This document shows positions 15,658 through 24,082 of a stretch of 64,000 nucleotides of DNA, piece after piece. The stretch's first letter is position 1, and the number at the start of each line of letters is the position of its first letter. The stretch lies in NCBI RefSeq assembly GCF_009696375.1, contig NZ_VUMD01000002.1, positions 186,001 through 250,000 on the forward strand, read 5' to 3'. The notes beneath the pieces were generated by a model, which worked only from the letters and a program-made list of their open reading frames with translations, was not told the origin of the DNA and searched no databases. This stretch comes from Clostridium porci (GTDB lineage: Bacteria; Bacillota; Clostridia; Lachnospirales; Lachnospiraceae). A program made the position numbers and the translations under genes.

Positions 15658-16671
15658 ATGAAAAAAGGATTTGTTATAGCGGCAGCAGCAGTCTGCCTTC
15701 TGACAGCAGCATGCAGTCATCCGTCTGGAGCCGGATCGCTTGGCGCAAAAGCAGAGGGGGAGGGGCTTAAGGAGCTTACCTTTGTGCTGGATTGGACACC
15801 CAATACGAACCATACGGGACTTTATGTAGCACAGGAGAAGGGGTATTTTGCAGAGGAAGGGCTCAAAGTAAATCTGGTACAGCCGCCGGAAGATGGCGCA
15901 GAGGTGCTGACGGCATCTGGCAAGGCTCAGTTTGGAATTTCCTTCCAGGATGGCCTGGCTCCTGCTCTGGCTGGGGATAATGCTCTGCCAGTAACTGCAG
16001 TAGCCAGTGTGATTCAGCATAATACATCCGGTATCATTTCACGTAAGGGAGAGGGAATGGACAGGCCCAGGGGAATGGAGGGCAAAAAATACGCCACCTG
16101 GAATTTGCCTGTGGAAAAGGCGATGGTGCAGAATGTGGTGGAAGGCGATGGGGGAGATTTCTCTCTGGTAGAGCTCATTCCCAGTACAGTGACAGATGAG
16201 GTGTCAGCTCTTAAGTCGAAGTCTGTGGATGCCATTTGGGTTTTCTATGGATGGGCCGGAGTGAAGATGGAGCTGGAAAATCTGGAGACAGATTACTTTG
16301 CCTTTTCTGATTTGAATCCTGTTTTTGATTATTATACGCCTGTAATTATTGGAAATAACGAGTTTTTAGAGAGTCAGCCGGAGACTGCCAAAGCATTTTT
16401 AAGGGCGGTGGCAAAAGGCTATGAGGATGCGGCGGCCGATCCTGAGGGAGCGGCAAAGATTCTCTGCAAGGCAGCGCCTGAGCTGGATGAGAAGCTGGTT
16501 CTTGCCAGTCAGAAGTATTTGGCTGACCGGTATAAGGATGACGCGCCTAAGTGGGGCTATATTGATCCTGACAGATGGAACCGGTTTTATACATGGCTTG
16601 GTGAAAATGGATTGACGGAGACCAGGATTCCCGAAAACACAGGATTTTCCAATGAATATCTGCCGGAATAA
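15658..16671 (+). CDS. thiY: Thiamin-precursor-binding lipoprotein (ThiY-like, NMT1/THI5 family)
   Basis: The 337-residue lipoprotein has a signal peptide with lipobox LTAAC (Cys about 19). Its mature part starts with the NMT1/THI5 hallmark FVLDWTPNTNHTGLYVAQEKGYF. Homologous ThiY proteins bind N-formyl-aminomethyl-pyrimidine outside the cell. The start is set at 15658 (MKKGFVIAAAA) because GATGAGGAG stands before it and a signal peptide follows; an upstream ATG at 15625 would bury the signal. It lies between the permease and the ATPase genes in one operon. Confidence 0.92.
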   Translation: MKKGFVIAAAAVCLLTAACSHPSGAGSLGAKAEGEGLKELTFVLDWTPNTNHTGLYVAQEKGYFAEEGLKVNLVQPPEDGAEVLTASGKAQFGISFQDGLAPALAGDNALPVTAVASVIQHNTSGIISRKGEGMDRPRGMEGKKYATWNLPVEKAMVQNVVEGDGGDFSLVELIPSTVTDEVSALKSKSVDAIWVFYGWAGVKMELENLETDYFAFSDLNPVFDYYTPVIIGNNEFLESQPETAKAFLRAVAKGYEDAAADPEGAAKILCKAAPELDEKLVLASQKYLADRYKDDAPKWGYIDPDRWNRFYTWLGENGLTETRIPENTGFSNEYLPE

Positions 16672-16729
16672 GGAAAAGGGAGAAGCCAGGGCAGTTTTTG
16701 AAAAGCTGGATTGACCGGGAGGAGAAAGG

Positions 16730-17491
16730 ATGGGATATTTAACGGTAGAAGGTATTCGAAAATCCTTTGACGGCGAGGTGATCATTGAGGATATTTCACT
16801 AGAGCTTCATACAGGCGAGCTGGTATCTCTTTTAGGAGTCAGCGGAGGGGGAAAGACAACTCTTTTTAATGTGGCGTCCGGGCTTTTAAATCCGGATAAG
16901 GGCCGAATTCTTCTGGATGGTGAGGATATTACAGGCAAGCCGGGGCATGTGAGCTATATGCTTCAAAAGGATCTTTTGCTCCCCTACCGGACCGTTGAGG
17001 ATAATGTGGCTCTTCCGTTGCTGGTCAAGGGAATGAAAAAAAAGGAGGCCAGGGAGAAGGCAGGCAGCTATTTTAAACAGTTTGGCCTGGAGGGAACCCA
17101 GAAGCGTTATCCGGCCCAGCTTTCCGGAGGCATGCGCCAGCGGGCGGCCCTCCTTCGTACCTATCTGTTTTCTAACAGCGTAGCTCTTTTGGATGAGCCT
17201 TTTTCGGCTCTGGATATGCTGACTAAGCAGGGAATTCATGAATGGTATCTGGACGTAATGGAGCAGATTCAGCTTTCTACCCTGTTTATCACCCATGATA
17301 TTGATGAGGCAATTTTGCTGTCGGATCGTATTTATCTGCTGACAGGGCGGCCGGGGCGCATTACCAAAGAGGTGGCTATTAAGGAGCCAAAGCCAAGGCG
17401 GAAGGACTTTAAGCTGACGGAGGACTTTCTGGAGTATAAGAGAGAGATTCTGCATCATTTAGAATCGGAGACAGGAGCAGCCGGTTGGTAG
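16730..17491 (+). CDS. thiZ: ABC transporter ATPase (ThiZ-like)
   Basis: The 253-residue ATPase has Walker A GVSGGGKTT (about 37-45), a Q-loop, signature LSGGMRQR (about 128-135), Walker B LLDEPFSALD and the switch His in FITHD. It powers the ThiXY importer and resembles SsuB/TauB ATPases. The start at 16730 has GGAGGAGAAAGG upstream. It is the last gene of the riboswitch operon and ends at a hairpin shared with the convergent gene. Confidence 0.92.
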   Translation: MGYLTVEGIRKSFDGEVIIEDISLELHTGELVSLLGVSGGGKTTLFNVASGLLNPDKGRILLDGEDITGKPGHVSYMLQKDLLLPYRTVEDNVALPLLVKGMKKKEAREKAGSYFKQFGLEGTQKRYPAQLSGGMRQRAALLRTYLFSNSVALLDEPFSALDMLTKQGIHEWYLDVMEQIQLSTLFITHDIDEAILLSDRIYLLTGRPGRITKEVAIKEPKPRRKDFKLTEDFLEYKREILHHLESETGAAGW

Positions 17492-17513
17492 AGATACCGG
17501 GCTGCTCCAGCTT
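17474..17513. terminator. Bidirectional terminator between thiZ and the PTS_EIIC_2 gene
   Basis: GGAGCAGCCGG and CCGGGCTGCTCC form an 11-bp stem with a 12-base loop between two convergent stop codons. T-rich and A-rich flanks serve both directions. Confidence 0.85.
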
Positions 17514-17514
17514 T

Positions 17515-18534
17515 TTACAAATCCAGCTTTAAATCTCCTGGCTTAATCCAGCCAAGCTTCCTCAATATTTCCCCGAATAGCAAGGTCAGAAGAGCCGGAA
17601 GGACAAAGCATACAAGGAGGATACCTAACCACATCCTGGAGCCTTTTTCCATAGCTGTGAATACGCCGATAGGGCCTACCAGGCCACAGGTACCCATACC
17701 GGAGGCAGTATGTATGTTTTCCATTTTGAATATGACAGTGGCGACAGGGCCCGTTATCATAGAGGCCAGCGTAGGCGGGATCCAGATTCGCGGGTTTAAT
17801 ACAATGTTGCCCATCTGCAGCATACTGGTTCCCAGTCCCTGAGCTAAGAGGCCACCGATTTTATTTTCCCGGTAGCTCATAACTGCAAAACCAATCATCT
17901 GAGCGCAGCACCCGGCTGTGGCAGCGCCTCCGGCCAAGCCATCCAGCGTCAGGGCAATACAGATGGCTGCGCTGCTGATGGGAAGGGTCAGAGCGATCCC
18001 GATCAGGGCAGATACCAGAATACCCATGAGAAACGGCTGCATGTCTGTGGCAGTTTTTACTATATTGCCGAACCAGGTCATGAACCGGCCGATACCAGGA
18101 CCTGCAAGCTGGGCTGCCAGAACCCCTGAAATAATGGTTACACCGGGAGTTATAATAATATCCAGACGGGTTTCCTTGGACACGATTTTTCCCAGCTCAG
18201 AGGCAATGACGGTAGCTGCCAGCGCGCCTACAGGACCGCCAAGAGCATTGCCGGCAATACCTACCGTGGCTGCGGAGAACAATACCAGCTGAGGAGCTTT
18301 TAAAGCGTGGGCAATGGCAATACCCAGAGCTGCCCCTGTGGCGCTTTTTGCGTAATCTGCAATCACGTTGAAAAGCTCTACGCCGGTTTGCTGTCCCAGG
18401 GTTGCGAAGATAGTGCCGATTAGCAGGGAAGAGAAAAGACCAAAGGCCATAGCGCCAAGAGCGTCTATCAGGTAGGCCTGTACGGTGATGTTAACATTTT
18501 TACGCTTCAAAAAGTTTTTGATTGTACCTTTCAT
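17515..18534 (-). CDS. PTS_EIIC_2 / PfoR-type membrane protein
   Basis: The 339-residue protein is very hydrophobic with about nine to ten TM segments and many Gly/Ala-rich stretches (IVLFSAATVGIAGNALGGPVGALAATVIASELGKIVSKET). It matches the PTS_EIIC_2 family, which includes PfoR, named as a regulator of perfringolysin O in Clostridium perfringens. No EIIA or EIIB gene is nearby, so sugar transport by it alone is uncertain. It is a single gene with a simple upstream region (18535-18769). Confidence 0.75.
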   Translation of the reverse strand: MKGTIKNFLKRKNVNITVQAYLIDALGAMAFGLFSSLLIGTIFATLGQQTGVELFNVIADYAKSATGAALGIAIAHALKAPQLVLFSAATVGIAGNALGGPVGALAATVIASELGKIVSKETRLDIIITPGVTIISGVLAAQLAGPGIGRFMTWFGNIVKTATDMQPFLMGILVSALIGIALTLPISSAAICIALTLDGLAGGAATAGCCAQMIGFAVMSYRENKIGGLLAQGLGTSMLQMGNIVLNPRIWIPPTLASMITGPVATVIFKMENIHTASGMGTCGLVGPIGVFTAMEKGSRMWLGILLVCFVLPALLTLLFGEILRKLGWIKPGDLKLDL

Positions 18535-18745
18535 ACTCGGATTCTCCCTTTTACCCAGATTTTAGTGAAGCTTGGGTTTGGTTAGGGATTTTATCACAAA
18601 TTTATAAAAATGCAAGTATTTTGTTGAAAATTCCATTATATCGTTAAAAAAATAACAGATTGAAATTTTATATAGGCTGGGATATAATGATACAAACAGG
18701 GGATTGGCAGTGATATGTATCCCCTAAAAGAGTCCAAAAGATAGG

Positions 18746-18763
18746 CTCTAAGCGCTTACAACG
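18746..18763. promoter_or_regulatory. Candidate CcpA cre-like site before the PAP2 gene
   Basis: On the minus strand the site reads TGTAAGCGCTTAGA and fits the cre consensus except at the end; the centre TAAGCGCTTA is a perfect palindrome. It lies just before the PAP2 ribosome binding site. Confidence 0.4.
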
Positions 18764-18769
18764 AGGTGA

Positions 18770-19318
18770 ATGGTTATCGATATTGAATTGCAGATGTTAT
18801 ATGGACTTCAGGAGCTTCGCACGCCTGTTACAGACAGGCTGCTAGTTTTTGTTACCTCTCTGGCAGATAAGGGCTGGCTGTGGCTTCTTTTGGGGAGTGT
18901 GCTGTTTGCAGTGCCAAAGACCAGGAGACTGGGCGGGTGCATGTTGGTATCCATGGGAATCGGTGCGCTGCTTGGCAATGTCTTGCTGAAAAATATTGTA
19001 GCTCGCCCGCGCCCCTGCTGGCTGGAGCCATCGGTGCAGCTTCTGATTCACAGCCCAAAGGATTTTTCCTTCCCATCAGGACATACCCTTGTTAGCTTTG
19101 AGGGTGCGGTTTCCATCTATTTATTTAATAAAAAGTGGGGTCTTCCAGCATGTATGCTGGCTCTGCTGATTGCATTTTCAAGGCTTTATCTTTTTGTGCA
19201 TTTTCCTACGGATGTGCTGGCTGGAGCCGCTATGGGGACTGTAATTGCATATTGTGTGTTCAAAGGGCAGGGTCTGAGAGATAGACGAGAAAGCAGGCGC
19301 CCACGGTCTTATGATTGA
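18770..19318 (+). CDS. PAP2-family membrane phosphatase
   Basis: The 182-residue protein has four to five TM segments and the three PAP2 motifs: KNIVARPRP (motif 1, about 72-80), PSGHT (about 103-107) and SRLYLFVHFPTDV (about 142-154). Proteins of this type remove phosphate from lipid pyrophosphates such as undecaprenyl-PP or from phosphatidic acid at the outer membrane face. The ATG at 18770 is preceded by CGAGGTG. The substrate cannot be fixed from sequence. It lies alone, followed 42 bases later by the YcxB-like gene in the same direction. Confidence 0.88.
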   Translation: MVIDIELQMLYGLQELRTPVTDRLLVFVTSLADKGWLWLLLGSVLFAVPKTRRLGGCMLVSMGIGALLGNVLLKNIVARPRPCWLEPSVQLLIHSPKDFSFPSGHTLVSFEGAVSIYLFNKKWGLPACMLALLIAFSRLYLFVHFPTDVLAGAAMGTVIAYCVFKGQGLRDRRESRRPRSYD

Positions 19319-19360
19319 GGTTCATTTTCGAATATACTAAAAGACAGGGGGGAGGAAGGA

Positions 19361-19867
19361 ATGGTAGAATTTGAAAACAGATATTATGAAGATGAGAAAA
19401 TGACGGAGGTATATGTCCGTAGAATACTCTGCGGGAGGGTCAGAAGGTATGGACTGGCTTGTACGGTCTTAGGGACGGTTATGCTTGCGGCTTATATGGT
19501 GGAGCAAAATTATATTTGGATTGGGATTGACGCGGCGGCATTGATTGTATCTGTGGCTGTGATGCTGCTTACCCCTGTATATACGCTGAGACAGATGAGA
19601 GAGCATGAAAGGCGGATACATAATGGGAAACAGGTTGAAACCGTAATTACCTTTGGAGATAAGATACAGGTAGTGGAAGGAAGCCTTGCTTTGGCGGTTG
19701 AATATTCCCAAATCATGAAGGTTTATGATTGGGAAAAAATGTATGTTTTAATGATTAGCAGACAAAATGGCATTATCATTCATCCGGATGGGTTTGTAAA
19801 GGGAAGCCTGGATGAGTTCAGGGGGTTTATAAAAGATAAATGTGTTAACGCCAAGGTGGCGCTGTAA
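19361..19867 (+). CDS. YcxB-like membrane protein
   Basis: This 168-residue protein has two TM segments (about 30-50 and 52-72) followed by a cytoplasmic beta-rich part (VETVITFGDKIQVVEGSLALAVEYSQIMKVYDWEKMYVL), as in YcxB-like C-terminal domain proteins. Function of that family is not known to me. It has a GGGGGGAGGAAGG site and may be co-transcribed with the PAP2 gene. Confidence 0.75.
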   Translation: MVEFENRYYEDEKMTEVYVRRILCGRVRRYGLACTVLGTVMLAAYMVEQNYIWIGIDAAALIVSVAVMLLTPVYTLRQMREHERRIHNGKQVETVITFGDKIQVVEGSLALAVEYSQIMKVYDWEKMYVLMISRQNGIIIHPDGFVKGSLDEFRGFIKDKCVNAKVAL

Positions 19868-19917
19868 GGTTTGGATAAATGGGAGAGGAAGGAAACGAGA
19901 GGAAAGCAAAAAAACAC

Positions 19918-19947
19918 TTGCATATTTATTAAAAATGTGTATAGTAT
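19918..19947 (+). promoter_or_regulatory. Promoter of the THF riboswitch / folT unit
   Basis: TTGCAT (19918-19923), 18-base spacer, TAGTAT (19942-19947), about 27 bases before the aptamer. Confidence 0.6.
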
Positions 19948-19974
19948 ATAGATGTTACAAATAAATACATAGAA

Positions 19975-20092
19975 GCAGAGTAGGCATATGTGCGTTAAGT
20001 GCCGGCTGAACAGGGAGTTGTCAGCTGGACGAAAGGGGAAGGGTACGTAATTGTATCAGGACCCCTGCGGTACATAAGCCGCATCCCGCTGC
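19975..20092 (+). ncRNA. Tetrahydrofolate (THF) riboswitch
   Basis: The conserved parts of the THF aptamer can be read in order: GCAGAGTAG at the start, GTGCGTTAAGTG, a stem around GGGAGTTGTCAGCTGGACGAAAG, and the closing GCGGTACATAAGCCGCATCCCGC. The outer ends GCAG and CTGC pair. The gene behind it is a folate ECF S-component, the usual target of this class in Clostridia. Confidence 0.88.
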
Positions 20093-20108
20093 AACAGAGA
20101 TAGAAATA

Positions 20109-20172
20109 AGCGGCCTGTCTGCGTGTTATGCACATAATGCATGTGTTTACCATGCTTCAGGCTGCTTTTTAT
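20109..20172 (+). terminator. Terminator between the THF riboswitch and folT
   Basis: AGCGGCCTG (20109-20117) pairs with CAGGCTGCT (20158-20166) with one G-T pair, followed by five T residues. It is well placed to act as expression platform. Confidence 0.65.
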
Positions 20173-20219
20173 AATTATCTCCGTTTGTGGTTTGAGAGGT
20201 CTGCAAAGGAGGTAATTTT

Positions 20220-20786
20220 ATGAAGAAATTAGCAACTTTGTTTACTGGCTCCTGGCAGGAGCTAAAGCAAGTAAGGACGATTACCATCTGTGCCATGTTG
20301 GCTGCCGTAGGAATAGCCCTGGGGTCTGTGAGCATACAGATGGAGCATATGCGGATTAGCTTTGCGGGGATTCCTGTTATGATTTCCGGATATCTCTTCG
20401 GCCCGGTTGTGGGAAGCGTTTTTGCCGGAGCGCTGGATATCCTCAAATATCTGGTAAAGCCTGTGGGAGCGTTTTTTCCCGCTTTAACCTTTGTTATGGT
20501 TTTAAAAGGGTGCATCTACGGCTGCTTTTTCTACCAAAGGCCCTTAAGCCTTTTTAGAGTGCTGGCGGCCCTCTTTGTCTCTGGACTGGTGTGCAATGTC
20601 ATACTGAATACTCTTTGCCTTTCGGTTCTTTACGGAAAGGCGTTTATGACACTGCTGCCGCCCCGCATCCTTCAGAACCTGATTCTCTGGCCCATTGATT
20701 CTCTCATTTTCTTTCATGTTTCTAAGCTTCTGGAGATGGCAGGCGTGTTTCGGGTTTTTAGGAAAAACAAAGTATCTGTAAACTAA
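20220..20786 (+). CDS. folT: ECF transporter S component for folate (FolT)
   Basis: The 188-residue membrane protein has about five to six TM segments and the ECF S-component pattern near its N-terminus (TITICAMLAAVGIALGSVSI...MRISFAGIPVMISGYLFGPVVGSVFAGALDILKYL). Similarity to FolT and the THF riboswitch upstream agree on folate. It would bind folate and work with a shared EcfAA'T energising module encoded elsewhere. The start at 20220 has AAAGGAGG before it. It stands alone and converges with the MATE gene. Confidence 0.9.
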   Translation: MKKLATLFTGSWQELKQVRTITICAMLAAVGIALGSVSIQMEHMRISFAGIPVMISGYLFGPVVGSVFAGALDILKYLVKPVGAFFPALTFVMVLKGCIYGCFFYQRPLSLFRVLAALFVSGLVCNVILNTLCLSVLYGKAFMTLLPPRILQNLILWPIDSLIFFHVSKLLEMAGVFRVFRKNKVSVN

Positions 20787-20827
20787 GGACTGATTTGGGC
20801 ATTTCTTAACTGGAGCCTGACGCCTGC

Positions 20828-22210
20828 TTAGCGGGCGTCCTGTGACAGGTTCCGCTTCAGCTTTCCAAAGGAGATAATAAACAAAAGAACTGTGGTACAC
20901 ACAGCGATTGTATCTGCAATCGGTTCTGCCATGAATACGGCCAATACCTTATTTTCAAAGAAGTTAGGCAGGATATAAATAAGCGGTATCAGCAGGATAA
21001 CCTTGCGCAGCAATGCAAGAAACAGGGAAGTTTTACTGTCTCCCAAAGCAATGAAGGTCTGCTGGCAGGCCAGCTGTGCGCCGAACAGCAGAACGGCAGC
21101 CATATAAATATGGATGGACCAGGTGCTGAAGGAGATTAAAGCGGCGTCCTTTGTAAAGATATTGATGAAAACCATAGGCGCAAACATGCAGATAAGCCAC
21201 ATAGCTGTAGAATATCCCATACAGACTGACAGAAGAAGCCGAAAGGCCCTGCTGACACGCTCCAGCTTTTTTGCTCCATAATTAAAGCTGATTATGGGCT
21301 GTGCGCCCTGGGTCATTCCCTGAAGAGGCAGAAGGGAGAACTGCATTACGCTTCCCATAATGGTCATAGCTCCTACAGCTACGTCGCCGCCGTACTTTAA
21401 AAGAGAGGTATTGAAGCAGATATTCAGTATGCTCTCTGTAAACTGCATCACAAAGGGAGCAGCTCCAAGAGCAATGGCAGGAAACAGGATCTCCTTCTTA
21501 GGACGCATATACCGAAGACGGATGTTAAGGTAGCTTTTTCTGGAAATTAAAAATAGCACTACCCAGGCGGAAGAGATCCCCTGGGATATAATCGTAGCAA
21601 GAGCGGCGCCCCGCACTCCCATGTGAAAGCCAAACATGAGGATAGGATCTAAAATAATGTTGCAGATTGCGCCGATTAACACAGTCAGCATACCGGTTTT
21701 TGCATATCCCTGGGCGTTGATGAAGGCATTCAGCCCCAGCGCCAGCTGTACGAAAATAGTGCCCAGTGCGTAAATCTGCATATAGGACCAGCCGTATTCT
21801 ATCGTATTATCGCTGGCTCCGAACATAAGAAGAATCCGGCGGCCGAATATAAGAAAAAAGGCGGTGAGAACAACTGCAATTCCAATCAGCGCAGCGGTAC
21901 AGTTGCCCAGAATATGCTCAGCCTCCTCCTTATTGCCCTTTCCAAGCATGATGGAGGCTCTGGGAGCTCCTCCCATGCTGACCAGGGCGGCAAAGGCGGA
22001 GATTGCCATGATCACAGGAAAGGTTACGCCTACTCCGGTTAGGGCATTGGCCCCTACGTTGGGAAGATGCCCGATGTACATACGATCAACCATGTTGTAT
22101 AGAACGTTAATGATCTGTGCCGCAATGGCAGGAACAGCCAGTTGAAAAAGAAGCTTTCCGACGCTTCCTGACCCAAGATCGACTTCCTTGGCCTCGTTTT
22201 TATTTGCCAT
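20828..22210 (-). CDS. MATE-family efflux transporter
   Basis: The 460-residue protein shows twelve TM segments in two MatE halves (VGKLLFQLAVPAIAAQIINVLYNMVDRMYIGHLPNVGANALTGVG is the first). Such proteins export cationic drugs or metabolites in exchange for Na+ or H+. The subgroup with a DLGSGSVGKLLFQLAVPAI start is common in Clostridia, where its natural substrate is usually unknown. It is followed 111 bases upstream by another flippase-like gene in the same direction. Confidence 0.9.
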   Translation of the reverse strand: MANKNEAKEVDLGSGSVGKLLFQLAVPAIAAQIINVLYNMVDRMYIGHLPNVGANALTGVGVTFPVIMAISAFAALVSMGGAPRASIMLGKGNKEEAEHILGNCTAALIGIAVVLTAFFLIFGRRILLMFGASDNTIEYGWSYMQIYALGTIFVQLALGLNAFINAQGYAKTGMLTVLIGAICNIILDPILMFGFHMGVRGAALATIISQGISSAWVVLFLISRKSYLNIRLRYMRPKKEILFPAIALGAAPFVMQFTESILNICFNTSLLKYGGDVAVGAMTIMGSVMQFSLLPLQGMTQGAQPIISFNYGAKKLERVSRAFRLLLSVCMGYSTAMWLICMFAPMVFINIFTKDAALISFSTWSIHIYMAAVLLFGAQLACQQTFIALGDSKTSLFLALLRKVILLIPLIYILPNFFENKVLAVFMAEPIADTIAVCTTVLLFIISFGKLKRNLSQDAR

Positions 22211-22321
22211 AACTACTCAACCCCTTCTGCAATAGATAAAAGTAAATAATGATTAACTATAGCTCTAAAAGTGGAGAATGTCAATGGTGGAATTTTGCCA
22301 AGAGCTCCTAAAAGGCCGCTG

Positions 22322-23875
22322 CTAAGGCAGCGGCTGCTTCTTGTGAAATAGCAGCAGCAATCCCATATAGCACAGACTGATAAGGCCGATATGAATGGAG
22401 GTTTCTATAAACACCGGCAGCTGGTAAAAGCAGGAAAACGCCTGGGAAAAGGCCAGATAGATGCCGATGGACACAAGCAGAAGGAGGGCTGGCTTTATAA
22501 TCATATTGATGCTGTCCCACCGAAAGGGAACCAGCTGTTTAACGGTCAGAAAGCTCATAAGAGCCAGAGCCAGCTCACTGGCCAGCATGCCGTAGAGATA
22601 GCCCAGTATACCGAAATTGGGGATCGCAAAGAGGACAAAGGCCAGCCGTATGACCATAGCGCACACATTTTGTAAAAAGGTGACGGAGGTTTTTCCAAGG
22701 CCGTTTAAAATGCTCCCCATAGTAGTAGCCAAATACATGAAGGGACAGAGCCAGGAGAGAATAGTGATAAAGCGGCCTGCGTTCTGGTCGTGAAATACGC
22801 TGATGCCCAACTGGTTTCCAAAGAGAGTAAAGACACCGATGCATAGGATTCCCATATAGCAGCTGTAGCGCAGAGACATGGAAATGATGGAGGAAATTCT
22901 GCCTTCATTGCCGTCTGCCTGGGCTTCAGCTACTGTTGGAAGCAAAAGCACAGCCATGGAGTTGGTGATGGCAGAGGGGAAAAGGATAAAGGGAAGAGCC
23001 ATGCTGGTAAGGACTCCGTAAATAGACAGAGCCTCAGAGTTAGAAAGACCAGAGCGCATCAGCTTATTGGGAATCCAGATTGCTTCTGCACTTCCAAGAA
23101 CATTGAGGATCAGGCGGTTACCCATGAGCGGAAGGGCCAAAGCCATCAGGGGAGCTGCGGCTGAGGGAAAGGAAAGCCTGGACTGGGAGGACTGGGTCTG
23201 GCTGCCCTTTGGCGGAAAGAAGCCCAGGGCCAGCATGGTGAACAGGGCAGAAGCCATTTCTCCGATTAAATGTCCATAGACGGCCAGGCTGACAGTAATC
23301 TCCCGTCCGGAGTCCAGCCAGACAGTGGCAATTAGAAATACGGCCCCCATGCGGATAATCTGCTCCGCTACCTGAGAGAAGGCAGGGACATTGGCTTTTT
23401 GCATACCGTAGTAGTATCCGTTGATGCAGGCATGCAGGGCGGCAAAGGGCACGGAAACTGCCATTACAGGGAGATAAGGGGCGCATCTTGGCTCCAGAAG
23501 AAGCCTTCGTGCCAGAAAGCCGGCGTTGCTGTAAATGCCCCAGGCCAGGAATAAAGACAGGGCCATAGCGATCAAAAGGCCTGTCTTAAAGACAGCCTTT
23601 CCCTTAGTCTGGTTGGCAGCCACATATTGGGACAGGGCAGTCTGGATGGAACCAGCGCATACTGCAAAGCAGATGGAAAATATGGGGTGCACCATATTAT
23701 AAATCCCCAGTCCCTCAGCTCCGATGGTTCTGGACATGAAAATTCGGTAAAAAAATCCCAGAATCCTGCATATGAAACCAGTGGAGGTGAGGAGCAAAGT
23801 GCCGGTTATAAAGGCCATCTTTCGGGGAGAAAGCCTTTTGGCAGCCGGATCGGACGCAGTAAAAGGATTCTTCAT
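22322..23875 (-). CDS. SpoVB/MurJ-like lipid flippase
   Basis: The 517-residue membrane protein has about fourteen TM segments and the polysaccharide-biosynthesis (MVF/MOP) start LLLTSTGFICRILGFFYRIFMSRTIGAEGLGIYNMVHPI, which is the classical SpoVB signature. SpoVB-like proteins flip lipid-linked precursors for spore cortex or wall synthesis. Several paralogs are normal in sporulating Clostridia, so I do not assign spoVB itself. Upstream MATE-like neighbour suggests no operon. Confidence 0.87.
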   Translation of the reverse strand: MKNPFTASDPAAKRLSPRKMAFITGTLLLTSTGFICRILGFFYRIFMSRTIGAEGLGIYNMVHPIFSICFAVCAGSIQTALSQYVAANQTKGKAVFKTGLLIAMALSLFLAWGIYSNAGFLARRLLLEPRCAPYLPVMAVSVPFAALHACINGYYYGMQKANVPAFSQVAEQIIRMGAVFLIATVWLDSGREITVSLAVYGHLIGEMASALFTMLALGFFPPKGSQTQSSQSRLSFPSAAAPLMALALPLMGNRLILNVLGSAEAIWIPNKLMRSGLSNSEALSIYGVLTSMALPFILFPSAITNSMAVLLLPTVAEAQADGNEGRISSIISMSLRYSCYMGILCIGVFTLFGNQLGISVFHDQNAGRFITILSWLCPFMYLATTMGSILNGLGKTSVTFLQNVCAMVIRLAFVLFAIPNFGILGYLYGMLASELALALMSFLTVKQLVPFRWDSINMIIKPALLLLVSIGIYLAFSQAFSCFYQLPVFIETSIHIGLISLCYMGLLLLFHKKQPLP

Positions 23876-23996
23876 GAAAGCTCCAAAGGGTGAGAATTAT
23901 TGAAAGTATATGTGGGGGCTGAAAGGATTATTCGATTCAGGAGCGTGAAATGATTAACCTATGCTGGCAGTATCAAATAAAATACAGGTATTCATA

Positions 23997-24025
23997 TTGA
24001 AATTGTAGGAATACTATGATATAGT
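23997..24025 (+). promoter_or_regulatory. Promoter of the nifS operon
   Basis: TTGAAA (23997-24002), 17-base spacer, TATAGT (24020-24025), followed by a 57-base leader. Confidence 0.7.
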
Positions 24026-24082
24026 AGGAAATGTAGATGAAGCTTTTAACTTTAGGACTACAGAAAGGCGGATTTTTTAATT

